Source: Arthrobacter sp. zg-Y238 (GTDB taxonomy: Bacteria; Actinomycetota; Actinomycetes; Actinomycetales; Micrococcaceae). Taken from it: a stretch of 64,000 nt of DNA. The stretch is from the NCBI RefSeq assembly GCF_024385525.1, contig NZ_JANFLU010000005.1, positions 62,001-126,000 of the forward strand, given 5' to 3'. The translations under genes and the position numbers were made by a program. The notes below the pieces were generated by a model. It had not been told where the DNA came from. It saw only the letters and a program-made list of their open reading frames with translations, and made no database searches. Of this stretch, positions 55,661-64,000 are shown one piece after another (the first letter of the stretch is position 1; the number at the start of each line of letters is the position of its first letter).

Positions 55661-55670
55661 CCTTTAATTC
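55658..55670 (+). promoter_or_regulatory. Leaderless-type -10 for pepA overlapping the DUF3117 stop
   Basis: TAGCCT (55658-55663), 7 nt, ATG 55671. The first three bases are the DUF3117 stop codon. Confidence 0.5.
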
Positions 55671-57308
55671 ATGCAGCTGCCTCCGAAGCCATCAGACCGG
55701 ACCGGATCCGCTCCGGCGTCGCCTTACATCACCGCATCGCTGCCGGGAGTCACTGCCCTGGCTGCGTTGAACGCACGGACTGGAAAGGCGGAGTCGGGAA
55801 GCGGACTGCATCCGGTCCCGGCTGAAGGCGTCGACGTCCTGGCAGTGGCCATGACCCCTGCGCCGGCCGGCTCCGGTCCCGAAGACGCCGACGAGGCAGC
55901 AAACCCGGTTCCCCAGCCGCGGCGCGGTGCCGTCGAAGCGGCGCTGCGGTACGGCGCCGACATCGCCGACCGGGCCCGCAGCGCGAAAGTTACCGGCAGG
56001 GCAGGGGAGATCCTTGTGATCGAGCCGCCCCGCGATGCTGCGGACCTGCCCGGAAAACTGATTTACGTGGGTGCCGGCGACGTGTCGGAGCCTGCGCTGC
56101 GGCGTGCCGGTGCCGCGTTGGCCCGCGCCACGATGGGCGCCAAGCGGGTGCGCGGAAGCGTGGTGGACGGGCTGAAACCGTCCGCGCAGGAAGCTTTTCT
56201 TGAGGGCTTCCTGCTCGGCGGTTACCGGCCGCCGCGTGCGGGTATCACCGAACCGCCGGCACCGATTGCGGCACACCTTGAACTGACCGGACTGGATGCT
56301 GCCGCAGCCGAACGTGCCACGGTTACCGCACAGGCAGTGTGGATTGCCCGCGACCTGACCAACACGCCGGCCGAGACGGCTACGCCGGACTGGATGGCGG
56401 AGCAGGCACGGGCGATTGCCGGGCGCAGCGGGCTCACGGTTCGGGTCCGCGGCGAGTTCGAGCTGCGCGCCGAAGGATTCGGCGGGCTGCTGGCAGTAGG
56501 CGGCGGATCCGAGCATCCGCCGCGGCTGGTCGAGGCCACCTACCAGCCCGACGGCGGGGACGTGCCGCACGTTGTCCTGGTGGGCAAGGGCATTACGTTC
56601 GATTCCGGTGGAATCTCGCTTAAGCCGCGGGATGCCATGATGACCATGAAGACGGACATGGCCGGTGCGGCAGCGGTCCTGGCCGTGGCCGAGGCTGCAG
56701 CCGCGTTGAAGCTGCCCGTAAAGGTCACCGCGGTGCTGGCTTTGGCTGAGAACGCCATCGGTGCAGCCTCCTACCGGCCTGCCGACGTCGTGACCACCTA
56801 CAACGGGACCACTGTCGAAGTGGGCAACACCGATGCCGAGGGCCGGATGGTCCTGGCCGATGCGATGGCCTATGCCGCCGCCGAGCTGGCCCCGGATGTG
56901 CTGGTGGACGTCGCCACCCTTACCGGTGCGGCGGCCCTGGGACTCGGCATGCACCACGCAGCGCTGTTCGGCAACGCCCCGGGGCTGCTCACCCGGTTGG
57001 AGGCGGCAGGGAAGGCCTCCGGCGACGCCGTGTGGCAGCTGCCGCTGGTGGCGGAGTACGGCTTTGTGCTGGACTCCGACATTGCCGACGTTTCCCACAT
57101 TGCGCCGGTGCAGGCAAAATTCGGCGCCGGTGCGATTGTTGCCGCCCTGTTCCTGGAGAAATTCACCGGCGGCGTCCCGTGGGCACATATCGACATCGCC
57201 GGACCTGCACGTGCCAACAAGGACAGCCGGGAACTCACCAAGGGAGCGACGGGCTTCGGCGTGCGTCTGCTGCTGTCCTATCTTGCCGGCTTGGGCCGGA
57301 CCGCCTGA
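55671..57308 (+). CDS. pepA: Leucyl aminopeptidase (M17)
   Basis: 545 residues, slightly long, with an Ala-rich N-terminal domain. Catalytic domain: GKGITFDSGGISLK (metal and Lys), MKTDMAGAAAV, and NTDAEGRMVLADAM near residue 386. Zn/Mn exopeptidase releasing N-terminal residues in the cytoplasm. Convergent with map. Confidence 0.95.
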   Translation: MQLPPKPSDRTGSAPASPYITASLPGVTALAALNARTGKAESGSGLHPVPAEGVDVLAVAMTPAPAGSGPEDADEAANPVPQPRRGAVEAALRYGADIADRARSAKVTGRAGEILVIEPPRDAADLPGKLIYVGAGDVSEPALRRAGAALARATMGAKRVRGSVVDGLKPSAQEAFLEGFLLGGYRPPRAGITEPPAPIAAHLELTGLDAAAAERATVTAQAVWIARDLTNTPAETATPDWMAEQARAIAGRSGLTVRVRGEFELRAEGFGGLLAVGGGSEHPPRLVEATYQPDGGDVPHVVLVGKGITFDSGGISLKPRDAMMTMKTDMAGAAAVLAVAEAAAALKLPVKVTAVLALAENAIGAASYRPADVVTTYNGTTVEVGNTDAEGRMVLADAMAYAAAELAPDVLVDVATLTGAAALGLGMHHAALFGNAPGLLTRLEAAGKASGDAVWQLPLVAEYGFVLDSDIADVSHIAPVQAKFGAGAIVAALFLEKFTGGVPWAHIDIAGPARANKDSRELTKGATGFGVRLLLSYLAGLGRTA

Positions 57309-57328
57309 CAGCAGCAGCGGTATAGCCG

Positions 57329-58099
57329 TTACTTCGGCAGTGTGAGGATCTCGGCCCCGTCATCGGTGATGGCGATCGTGTGCTCGCTGTGCGCCGTCCG
57401 GCAGCCTGTTGCGCTGCGCAGGGTCCACCCGTCGGCGTCGGTCACTAATTCTGCGGTGTCCGCCATGACCCACGGTTCCAGGGCCAGCAGCAGTCCGGGG
57501 CGCAGCTTGTAGCCGCGGCCCGGCCGCCCGGAGTTCGCGATGTGCGGGTCCTGGTGCATCGTGGAACCGACGCCGTGCCCGCCGAACTCGGTATTGACCG
57601 GATATCCCGCATCGGTGAGGACTGTTCCAATGGCAAAGGAAATGTCCCCGATGCGGGCGCCGGGACGGGCCGTCGCAATTCCGGCGGCAAGGGCCCGTTC
57701 GGTCACGGCGATCATCGCGGCGCTCTCCGGGGACGGGGCATTGCCGACGATGAACGTGATGGCGGAGTCGGCAACGATTCCCCTGAGTGATACCGCGAGG
57801 TCCAGTGTCAGCAGGTCGCCGTCGGCCAGCGCGTAGTCGTGCGGAAGCCCGTGCAGCACGGCGTCGTTGACGGACGTGCAGATGTAATGGCCAAACGGCC
57901 CGCGCCCGAAGGACGGCGCATAGTCGACGTAACAGGACTTGGCACCGGCCTCGGTGATCATGGCCCTGGCCCACCTGTCGATGTCCAACAGGTTGGTTCC
58001 CACCGTGCTGCGGGCCTTGATCGACTGCAAGATGTCAGCGACCAGGGCACCCGTCTGCCTTGCACGGGACAACTCGTCAGGGTTGAGGATCTCGATCAT
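57329..58099 (-). CDS. map: Methionine aminopeptidase type I
   Basis: 256 residues. Metal ligands: two Asp in LDLAVSLRGIVADSA, His in GGHGVGSTMHQDP, Glu in LALEPWV and the C-terminal SEHTIAITDDGAEI. Removes N-terminal Met co-translationally. AGGAAAGG before ATG 58099. Confidence 0.96.
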   Translation of the reverse strand: MIEILNPDELSRARQTGALVADILQSIKARSTVGTNLLDIDRWARAMITEAGAKSCYVDYAPSFGRGPFGHYICTSVNDAVLHGLPHDYALADGDLLTLDLAVSLRGIVADSAITFIVGNAPSPESAAMIAVTERALAAGIATARPGARIGDISFAIGTVLTDAGYPVNTEFGGHGVGSTMHQDPHIANSGRPGRGYKLRPGLLLALEPWVMADTAELVTDADGWTLRSATGCRTAHSEHTIAITDDGAEILTLPK

Positions 58100-58149
58100 G
58101 TGGCACCTTTCCTGGGAGCCCTGGGTGCGGGCCGCTTTGGTGAGGTTGG

Positions 58150-58785
58150 CTAAGCGGTTTTCACGGCCAGCAGAAGGCCGTCACCGGTGGGCAGCAGGGC
58201 CGAGGCGAGGTCTTCGTTCTCCCGGATGGCCTTGCCTACCTTGCGCATGGTGTTGGTGGTGGCTTCCCGGACAGCCGGATCCGCGACCTTGCCGTGGTCC
58301 AGTGCGTCATTGACCACCAGCAGGCCGCCGCGCTTGAGGAGCCGCACCGCCTGGTTCACGTAGAGCGGGAAGGAGGGCTTGTCTGCGTCGATGAACACCA
58401 TGTCGTAGGCGGCGTCCGTGAGGCGGGGGAGTACCTCGGCCGCCCGGCCGGAGATGGTGCGGGTCCGGTTGCCCGGAATGCCGGCCTCCGCATAGGCCTC
58501 GCGGGCCGCACGGAGGTGGTCGACGTCGGAATCGATCGTGGTGAGCACCGCGTTGCGGCCCAGGCCGCGCAGCAGGCAGACGCCCGAAACACCTGCTCCG
58601 GTGCCGACTTCCACTACCGTGGTGGCCTTGCTCGCAGCCGCCAGTACGGTCAACGCGGCGCCTACGCCGCTGGATACGGCACTGACGCCCAGCTCGTAGG
58701 ACCGTTCGCGCGCACGGATCAGGACCTCATCCTCGGTAGGCAGGGCCTCCGTGTAGGACCAACTGGTCTGCTTGTCGGCGCGCAT
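58150..58785 (-). CDS. SAM-dependent O-methyltransferase (COG4122 type)
   Basis: 211 residues. SAM loop VVEVGTGAGVSGVCLLRGL, acidic TIDSDVDHL, and DMVFIDADKPSF with the metal-binding Asp pair, as in catechol-type O-methyltransferases. Found beside map; in actinobacteria this gene typically sits upstream of sigE on the opposite strand. Confidence 0.92.
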   Translation of the reverse strand: MRADKQTSWSYTEALPTEDEVLIRARERSYELGVSAVSSGVGAALTVLAAASKATTVVEVGTGAGVSGVCLLRGLGRNAVLTTIDSDVDHLRAAREAYAEAGIPGNRTRTISGRAAEVLPRLTDAAYDMVFIDADKPSFPLYVNQAVRLLKRGGLLVVNDALDHGKVADPAVREATTNTMRKVGKAIRENEDLASALLPTGDGLLLAVKTA

Positions 58786-59068
58786 GGGGTTTCACTTTCG
58801 GTCCGGAGGAATTCCTGCTCAGTCAAGCTTAAGGCCAACGGAGGCATAACCGGGTACGCACTGCAGTGCTGCCTTGTCCCAGTACTAAAGGCGTGCTAAC
58901 AGCCAACTCCCAGATTGATGCGTAAACATTGTTAATCGGTGATAAATGGCCCTCCGGACAACTTTGGGCCCACCCGGATTCCTTGCACCCTACGGGAACT
59001 GCTCGGGGCACACCGGGACTGCACCGGCTGCACTGATGGCACGCAGGTTGGAAGGAAGGAGGAAGACT

Positions 59069-59677
59069 ATGGCAACGACGCCGGACACAGCAGCCGCGGA
59101 CATGGCTGGGGAGTGGGTACGTCCCACTTGGGAGGAAGTGGTCCAGGCACACTCGGCGAAGGTATACCGGCTGGCCTATCGGCTGACCGGAAACAAACAT
59201 GATGCCGAGGACCTGACCCAGGAAGTCTTCGTCCGGGTTTTCCGCTCGCTGGCCAACTTCCAGCCCGGCACCCTCGACGGCTGGCTGCACCGCATCACCA
59301 CCAACCTATTCCTGGACCAGGCCCGGCGGCGCAGCCGGATCCGTTTCGACGGCATGACCGAGGAAACCTCCAGCAAGCTGCCCAGCAACGGGCCAGGCCC
59401 CGAACGAAGCTTCGAATTCAATAACCTCGACGTGGACATCGCCCGCGCCCTGGAAGAGCTGCCGCCGGACTTCCGCGCCGCGGTTGTCCTGTGCGATCTG
59501 GAGGGGCTTTCCTACGACGAGGTTGCCCGCGTATTGGACGTCAAGCTGGGCACCGTCCGGTCCCGGATCCACCGCGGCCGGGCAATGCTGAAGGAAAAGC
59601 TCGCCCACCGGGACCCGCAGGTGCCCCCGGCCGCCCGTTCACTGCTCAAACTGCCCCGAGTTGCGGGAGCCAGCTGA
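59069..59677 (+). CDS. sigE: ECF RNA polymerase sigma factor
   Basis: 202 residues. Region 2: AYRLTGNKHDAEDLTQEVFV with VRVFRSLANFQPGTL; region 4: ALEELPPDFRAAVVLCDLEG and VLDVKLGTVRSRIHRGRAML. Envelope-stress sigma factor. AAGGAGG 7 nt before ATG 59069; the frame open from 58946 is not needed. Followed after 3 nt by its anti-sigma gene. Confidence 0.94.
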   Translation: MATTPDTAAADMAGEWVRPTWEEVVQAHSAKVYRLAYRLTGNKHDAEDLTQEVFVRVFRSLANFQPGTLDGWLHRITTNLFLDQARRRSRIRFDGMTEETSSKLPSNGPGPERSFEFNNLDVDIARALEELPPDFRAAVVLCDLEGLSYDEVARVLDVKLGTVRSRIHRGRAMLKEKLAHRDPQVPPAARSLLKLPRVAGAS

Positions 59678-59680
59678 ATA

Positions 59681-60613
59681 GTGCGACACCCCACACGGCA
59701 TTTACGGAACTACATCGACGGCGAAACAACCCCGCAGCGCGAGCAGGCCATTGACGCTCACTTGACCCGCTGCGCCTCGTGCCGCGCCGCGGTCGCGGAG
59801 GAACGCCGGCTGCGCAGCCGCCTGCGTGCCTTCCGGGTGCCCGATGCCGGTCCTGAACTTTCCGCCCGGATTGCGGGACGGGTGACGGCACTGCAGTCCG
59901 GCTGCCCGGAACCCGAAGGACGTCAGTCCGGGGCGGCGGCCAAGACCCTTGACCGGCGCAGCCATGCCTTGGCCGCAGCCGGGGCGGTAGCAGCAGCCGG
60001 GGCGGTGCTGCTCGGCGGTGCCTATTTTGCCGGCAGCATCCTCGAGGTTCCGGCGCAGACCGGTGCGCGTGCCGCCATGGCCGACGGCTGGGAGGAAGTT
60101 GCCCAAAGCGGCGACCTTGGAGCGGACCAGCTGCAGCTGCTTCGTGCGCATGGCTGGACCTGCCCCGAACTGGCGGATCTGGGCTTGAAACTGGAGTCCG
60201 CCCGCTCCCTCCGGGTCCAGGGGCGTCCCGCCGTCGAAATGACCTTCGCTGCTGCTGACGGGGAACAACTCCGGCTGGTGGAACAGCATCCGCTGCCGGG
60301 AGAGGACCACCAGCCCGTGATCAACGGCGTGACCGGCCGGACCGTCTCGGAAGACGGGTTCTCGGTTGCGGGGTCGCAGGCCGGCCCGGCTGTCTTCGGT
60401 TCCGATGAGCATCCCGGCCAGAAGGTCGTGGCAGCCGGCAGCGTCACCTACACCTTCGAGTCCAGCCAGCCGGAGAAATCGCTGCCCCGGGCGGTGGAGG
60501 AGCTTTCCCTGCTCGAATCCGCCCGCCTCGCCCGCACCGGCGGCGATTCCGAGCCGATGGAACGCATTGTCCGCGGCCTTTCCATGTTCACGCGTACGGG
60601 CTGGAGCCTCTAG
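59681..60613 (+). CDS. Anti-sigma factor with zinc finger (RseA-like) and C-terminal region
   Basis: 310 residues from GTG 59681. The ZAS motif AHLTRCASCR (His-x3-Cys-x2-Cys) lies at about 28-37. A helix near residues 95-115 (ALAAAGAVAAAGAVLLGGAYF) anchors an exported C-terminal domain. It should hold SigE at the membrane until stress. Neighbour order resembles sigE-rseA-htrA-tatB of mycobacteria, but no htrA is present. Confidence 0.9.
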   Translation: MRHPTRHLRNYIDGETTPQREQAIDAHLTRCASCRAAVAEERRLRSRLRAFRVPDAGPELSARIAGRVTALQSGCPEPEGRQSGAAAKTLDRRSHALAAAGAVAAAGAVLLGGAYFAGSILEVPAQTGARAAMADGWEEVAQSGDLGADQLQLLRAHGWTCPELADLGLKLESARSLRVQGRPAVEMTFAAADGEQLRLVEQHPLPGEDHQPVINGVTGRTVSEDGFSVAGSQAGPAVFGSDEHPGQKVVAAGSVTYTFESSQPEKSLPRAVEELSLLESARLARTGGDSEPMERIVRGLSMFTRTGWSL

Positions 60614-60649
60614 GGGAGCAGCGAGTGGCTCCCCGCTCCCGGGAAAAGG

Positions 60650-60661
60650 TAGTCTTCAAGA
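60650..60661 (+). promoter_or_regulatory. Leaderless-type -10 for tatB
   Basis: TAGTCT (60650-60655), 6 nt, GTG 60662. Confidence 0.5.
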
Positions 60662-61114
60662 GTGGTAGGAATCAACGGTTACGAGTTCATCCTTCTGGCA
60701 ATAATCGCCGTGGTGATACTAGGTCCCGAACGCCTGCCCGAATACGCTTCGCAGTTGGCCCGGCTGGTGCGGGAAGTGCGTCGGATGGCCTCCGGCGCCC
60801 GTGAACAATTGCGTGAAGAAGTGGGCCCCGAGATTGACGAAGTCGACTGGCGGAAGCTGGATCCACGGCAGTACGACCCGCGGCGCATCATTAAGGAAGC
60901 GTTGCTGGATGATTTCGACGACGCCGCCAAAGCGGTCAGCGGACGGCCGTCCGCAGCGCCCGCCCCTCCGGTACCGGCGGCCCAGCCGGCCGCGGCTTCT
61001 GCCGCACCCGTCGCTGCTGCCGCGTCGGCAGCAGCGAGCCGGCCGCCTGCGGTGAAACCGCTGGAACGCCTCGCCGAGGGCCAGCCTGCACCGTTCGACA
61101 TCGAAGCAACGTAG
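60662..61114 (+). CDS. tatB: Sec-independent protein translocase TatB
   Basis: 150 residues. Short N-terminal helix FILLAIIAVVILGPERLPEY with the conserved Gly-Pro hinge, an amphipathic helix, then an Ala/Pro-rich tail. Component of the twin-arginine pathway. Confidence 0.93.
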   Translation: MVGINGYEFILLAIIAVVILGPERLPEYASQLARLVREVRRMASGAREQLREEVGPEIDEVDWRKLDPRQYDPRRIIKEALLDDFDDAAKAVSGRPSAAPAPPVPAAQPAAASAAPVAAAASAAASRPPAVKPLERLAEGQPAPFDIEAT

Positions 61115-61144
61115 CGGCCACCGCTAAACCGTCACGCCCGCTGC

Positions 61145-62365
61145 CTAGACCGGGCTGACCCCGAGGCTGCGTCCGGCCAGGCCTCGCGGCCGGTGTGCCA
61201 GCTCCCGGGCAATCCGCCGCAGTTCGGCTGCGGCCGTTTCTGCGTCCTCCCGGGTGGTTCCCTCGGCGCCGACACCGCCGTCAGCAGTACTGACCGCACC
61301 TGTATCCGCCACCGTGGCGGCAGCGTCGGCCAGCACTACCGGCAGGCCGCCGTCGCCGCCTTCACGGAGGGCAACGTCGAGGGGGATGCTGCCCAGCAGC
61401 GGAACCGGATAGCCCAGCGTGTCGCCGAGCCGGCCGGACACCGCGGCACCTCCGCCGGAGCCGAAGATCTCCAGACGCTCACCGCCGGGCAGTGCGAGCC
61501 AGGACATGTTCTCGATCACGCCGGCCACCTTCTGTCCGGTCTGCCGGGCAACGCTGCCGGCGCGTTCGGCAACGTCCGCCGCGGCGCTCTGCGGCGTGGT
61601 GACCAGCAGGATCTCCGACCCCGGCAGGAGCTGCCCTACGGAAATGGCGATATCTCCGGTACCGGGAGGCAGGTCCAGGAAGAGGACGTCCAGGTCCCCG
61701 AAATACACATCGGTCAGGAACTGCTCCAGGGCACGGTGCAGCATGGGTCCGCGCCAGGCCACGGGCTGGTTGCCGTCCACGAACATGCCAATGGAGATGG
61801 TCTTGATGCCGTAGGCCACCGGCGGCAGGATCATCTCATCCACGCGGGTGGGCGGCCGGGTGATTCCAAGGAGGCCGGGAACCGAGAATCCGTGGACGTC
61901 GGCGTCGACAATTCCCACCCGCAGCCCGAGCGAGGCCATGGCCGCTGCGAGGTTGACGGTGACGCTGGACTTGCCCACGCCGCCCTTGCCGCTGGCCACT
62001 GCATACACGCGGGTCAGCGAATCTGGGCGGTTGAAGGGGATGGTCCGCACCGGGTCGCCGCCTCGCAGCCGGTCCTTGAGCGCGTTGCGCTGCTCGGGAG
62101 TCATCACGTCCAGGTTCACGCCCACAGTGTTCACTCCGGGCACCGCGGCTAGCGCGCGCTCGACGTCGGCCGTGATGGTCTCCCGCAGCGGACAGCCGGC
62201 GATCGTGAGGAGTACGTCGACTACCACGCCGCCTTCGGCGTCGAGCCGTACGTCCTTGAGCATCCCGAGTTCGGTGATGGGCCGGCGCAGTTCCGGGTCC
62301 TGGACAGTGTCCAGGGCACGGAGCACCTGTGCTTCCAATGCGGAAGCTGGTTCGGATACTGGCAC
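61145..62365 (-). CDS. mrp: Mrp/NBP35-type ATPase, iron-sulfur carrier
   Basis: 406 residues. N-terminal DUF59/MIP18-like domain (about 10-85), P-loop GKGGVGKSSVTVNLA at about 126-140, then DVHGFSVPGLLG and DLPPGTGDIAISVGQLLPG. Loads or delivers Fe-S clusters. An Ala/Gly/Thr-rich insertion near the C-terminus (about 345-375) is unusual. Confidence 0.92.
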   Translation of the reverse strand: MPVSEPASALEAQVLRALDTVQDPELRRPITELGMLKDVRLDAEGGVVVDVLLTIAGCPLRETITADVERALAAVPGVNTVGVNLDVMTPEQRNALKDRLRGGDPVRTIPFNRPDSLTRVYAVASGKGGVGKSSVTVNLAAAMASLGLRVGIVDADVHGFSVPGLLGITRPPTRVDEMILPPVAYGIKTISIGMFVDGNQPVAWRGPMLHRALEQFLTDVYFGDLDVLFLDLPPGTGDIAISVGQLLPGSEILLVTTPQSAAADVAERAGSVARQTGQKVAGVIENMSWLALPGGERLEIFGSGGGAAVSGRLGDTLGYPVPLLGSIPLDVALREGGDGGLPVVLADAAATVADTGAVSTADGGVGAEGTTREDAETAAAELRRIARELAHRPRGLAGRSLGVSPV

Positions 62366-62369
62366 GGCT

Positions 62370-62960
62370 TTAGCGTTCCCTCCCGCCGGGATTCAGTTTG
62401 GGCATGCTGTCGGTGCTGTCCGAACTGCGGCGGCGGCGCCGCGTCCCGCCGTCCTCGCGGTCGTCATTGGCCTCGAGGAGTTCCTCCAGCAGCCCGCGGA
62501 TTTCGGAGCGGACATAGTCACGGGTGGCAACCTCACGCAGGGCGATCCGCAGTTCGGCGATTTCCCGGGTGAGGTATTCGGTATCCATAAGGTTGCGCTC
62601 GGCGCGTTCGCGGTCCTGCCGGACGGAGACGCGGTCCCGGTCGTCCTGCCGGTTCTGTGCCAGCAGCAGCAGGGGAGCGGCGTAGGAGGCCTGCAGCGAG
62701 AGCATAAGCGTCAGGACGGTGAAGCCCAGGGCGGCACTGTCAAAGCGGGCGGATTCCGGCCCCCAGGTGTTCCAGGCCAGCCACACGAGGCAAAAGACCG
62801 TCATGTAGACCAGGAACTGCGGGGTGCCCATGAACCGGGCGAAATTCTCCGTGGCATGGCCGAAGGCGTCGGGGTTCGGGGAGAGCCGCGGCAGCCATCG
62901 GGTCCGTGCAGAGCGGGGAGTGTCGAGGCCGGTGGTCGTTGACTTGATCTTTTCAGCCAT
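62370..62960 (-). CDS. DUF1003 membrane protein
   Basis: 196 residues. NFARFMGTPQFLVYMTVFCL and NTWGPE, then LTLMLSLQASYAAPLLLLAQ, give the two DUF1003 helices; VRQDRERAERNLMDTEYLTR is the conserved cytoplasmic helix. Function unknown. Overlaps the upstream MgtE-N gene by 8 nt. Confidence 0.9.
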   Translation of the reverse strand: MAEKIKSTTTGLDTPRSARTRWLPRLSPNPDAFGHATENFARFMGTPQFLVYMTVFCLVWLAWNTWGPESARFDSAALGFTVLTLMLSLQASYAAPLLLLAQNRQDDRDRVSVRQDRERAERNLMDTEYLTREIAELRIALREVATRDYVRSEIRGLLEELLEANDDREDGGTRRRRRSSDSTDSMPKLNPGGRER

Positions 62961-64000
62961 TTGTCCTTCCCTGCTGCGTTATCGGGCCGGTTTCGTCGGA
63001 GATGCGCCAGTCGTCCGGCAGCAGGTGGTCCAACACATCGTCCACCGTGACCGCACCCACCAGGCGTCCGGCGTCGTTGATTACCGGCAGTGAATTCAAG
63101 TTATAGGTGGCCAGCATCCGCGATACTTCGCTGATGGTGGCGTAGTCGCGGACCGGTTCCAGGTCCGTATCCAGGATGTTGCCCAGTGCCTCGGGCGGTG
63201 CCGAGCGCAGCAGCTGCTGGATGTGCACCACGCCGAGGTACTTCCCCGTGGGGGTTTCCAGCGGCGGCCGGCAGACGTAGATGGAAGAGGCAAGGGCGGG
63301 GGTGAGCTCTTCGCGGCGCACGTGTGCCAGCGCCTCCGCCACGGTGGCCTCGGGCGGAAGGATGACCGGCACGGGGGTCATCAGCGACCCGGCGGTGTCT
63401 TCCTCGTAGTTCAGCAGGCGCCGGACGTCGCGGGCGTCTTCGGGCTCCATGAGGGCAAGGAGCTCTTCCTTCTGCTCTTCGGGCAGTTCGTTGAGGAGGT
63501 CCGCGGCGTCGTCGGGGTCCATTTCCTCCAGCACGTCGGCGGCGCGTTCCACGTCGAGGGACTGCAGGATCTGGACCTGGTCGTCGTCGGGAAGTTCCTG
63601 CAGGACGTCGGCGAGGCGTTCGTCCTGCAGCTCGCTGGCCACTTCGATCCGGCGTTTGCCGCTCATCTCATGCAGGGCATCGGCAAAGTCGGCTGCCTTG
63701 AGGTCATCATTCTGGGCGACGAAGGACGTGGCGGCCTGCGGGCCGGTGGCGTCCCAGTGCGCAATGTCCTTCCAGTCCAGGATCATCTGTTCCCCGCGCC
63801 GGCGCAGGGAGCGCAGGCGGGAGGCAGAGCCGCCGCGGCGGACGAAGAGGTTGGAGACGTACCAGTCCCCGGCGCGGTTCTGCTCAATGGCGATGTCTTC
63901 AATGGTGGCCTCGCCGCTGCCGTCGCGCAGCTGTACCCGGCGGTCGAAGAGTTCCGCGACCACCAGCATCTCTGCTCCACGCTGTTCGAAGCGGCGCAGG
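62953..64000 (-). CDS. MgtE N-terminal/CBS domain protein (start beyond the right edge)
   Basis: About 349 codons are visible, with the N-terminus outside. PRC-barrel-like start, then MgtE_N (ADVLQELPDDDQVQILQSLD, DPDDAADLLNELPEEQKEEL), then two CBS domains (MTPVPVILPPEATVAEALAH and NSLPVINDAGRLVGAVTVDD). There is no transmembrane channel at the C-terminus, so this is a soluble regulator-like member rather than a full Mg channel. Confidence 0.88.
   Translation of the reverse strand, partial: LRRFEQRGAEMLVVAELFDRRVQLRDGSGEATIEDIAIEQNRAGDWYVSNLFVRRGGSASRLRSLRRRGEQMILDWKDIAHWDATGPQAATSFVAQNDDLKAADFADALHEMSGKRRIEVASELQDERLADVLQELPDDDQVQILQSLDVERAADVLEEMDPDDAADLLNELPEEQKEELLALMEPEDARDVRRLLNYEEDTAGSLMTPVPVILPPEATVAEALAHVRREELTPALASSIYVCRPPLETPTGKYLGVVHIQQLLRSAPPEALGNILDTDLEPVRDYATISEVSRMLATYNLNSLPVINDAGRLVGAVTVDDVLDHLLPDDWRISDETGPITQQGRTNG

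Overview
The window is high-GC actinobacterial DNA. Several features point to the Micrococcaceae (Arthrobacter and relatives): a DUF3117 micro-protein, a DUF222/HNH (13E12-type) endonuclease, a sigE/anti-sigma/tatB cluster, a corynebacterial-type gluABCD glutamate importer, the succinylase branch of lysine/DAP synthesis (dapC, dapD, dapE), and many leaderless promoters. The genus is an inference. No rRNA, tRNA, CRISPR array, transposase or integrase was seen.

Left part (1-18.4 kb) is mostly housekeeping. It holds the start of a 5-formyltetrahydrofolate cyclo-ligase gene (cut by the window edge), divergent from galU. Then come a GNAT acetyltransferase, a membrane protein, an APH-type kinase, a divergent Lrp regulator/MFS pair, a GlcNAc-type kinase with an overlapping NUDIX gene, and an osmoprotectant (OpuC/ProU-type) ABC operon. 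The last gene of that operon runs in frame into the aminotransferase alaA. xseB-xseA, a membrane protein, ispH, a DUF222/HNH protein and ychF follow.

The middle (19.6-30.4 kb) is an accessory region attached to the 3' end of ychF. The last codons of ychF (VVEFRFNV-stop) recur four more times, at about 20.75, 25.85, 28.08 and 29.72 kb. Three copies are 38-bp blocks ending in a stop codon and followed by a hairpin, and one is degraded. This looks like serial site-specific insertion at one target. The segments between copies carry a Trp-rich orphan protein; a KAP-type P-loop NTPase divergent from a PIN-like nuclease (a candidate defence pair) with two small proteins; a tandem lipoprotein pair with one frameshifted copy; and an AraC pseudogene next to a HEPN (RX4H) protein. 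Base composition is visibly lower in GC around 21.5-26 kb. Downstream are a degraded membrane-protein gene and an Imm5-like gene.

The right part (30.4-64 kb) returns to core functions: a GNAT and an SDR protein; a peptide ABC operon (33.1-38.5 kb); typA; fdxA-dapC; gltA; galE; a lysozyme-like membrane protein; dapD and dapE back to back; gluABCD; a LOG-family protein; a DivIVA-like protein, tag and a mannosyltransferase; DUF3117; pepA; map; an O-methyltransferase; sigE-anti-sigma-tatB; mrp; DUF1003; and a MgtE-N/CBS protein cut by the right edge.

A recurring feature is a TANNNT (or similar) hexamer followed by 6-8 nt and then directly the start codon. I list 18 such sites. They predict mainly leaderless mRNAs for the monocistronic and first genes, while operon-internal genes tend to have Shine-Dalgarno sequences or ATGA-type overlaps.
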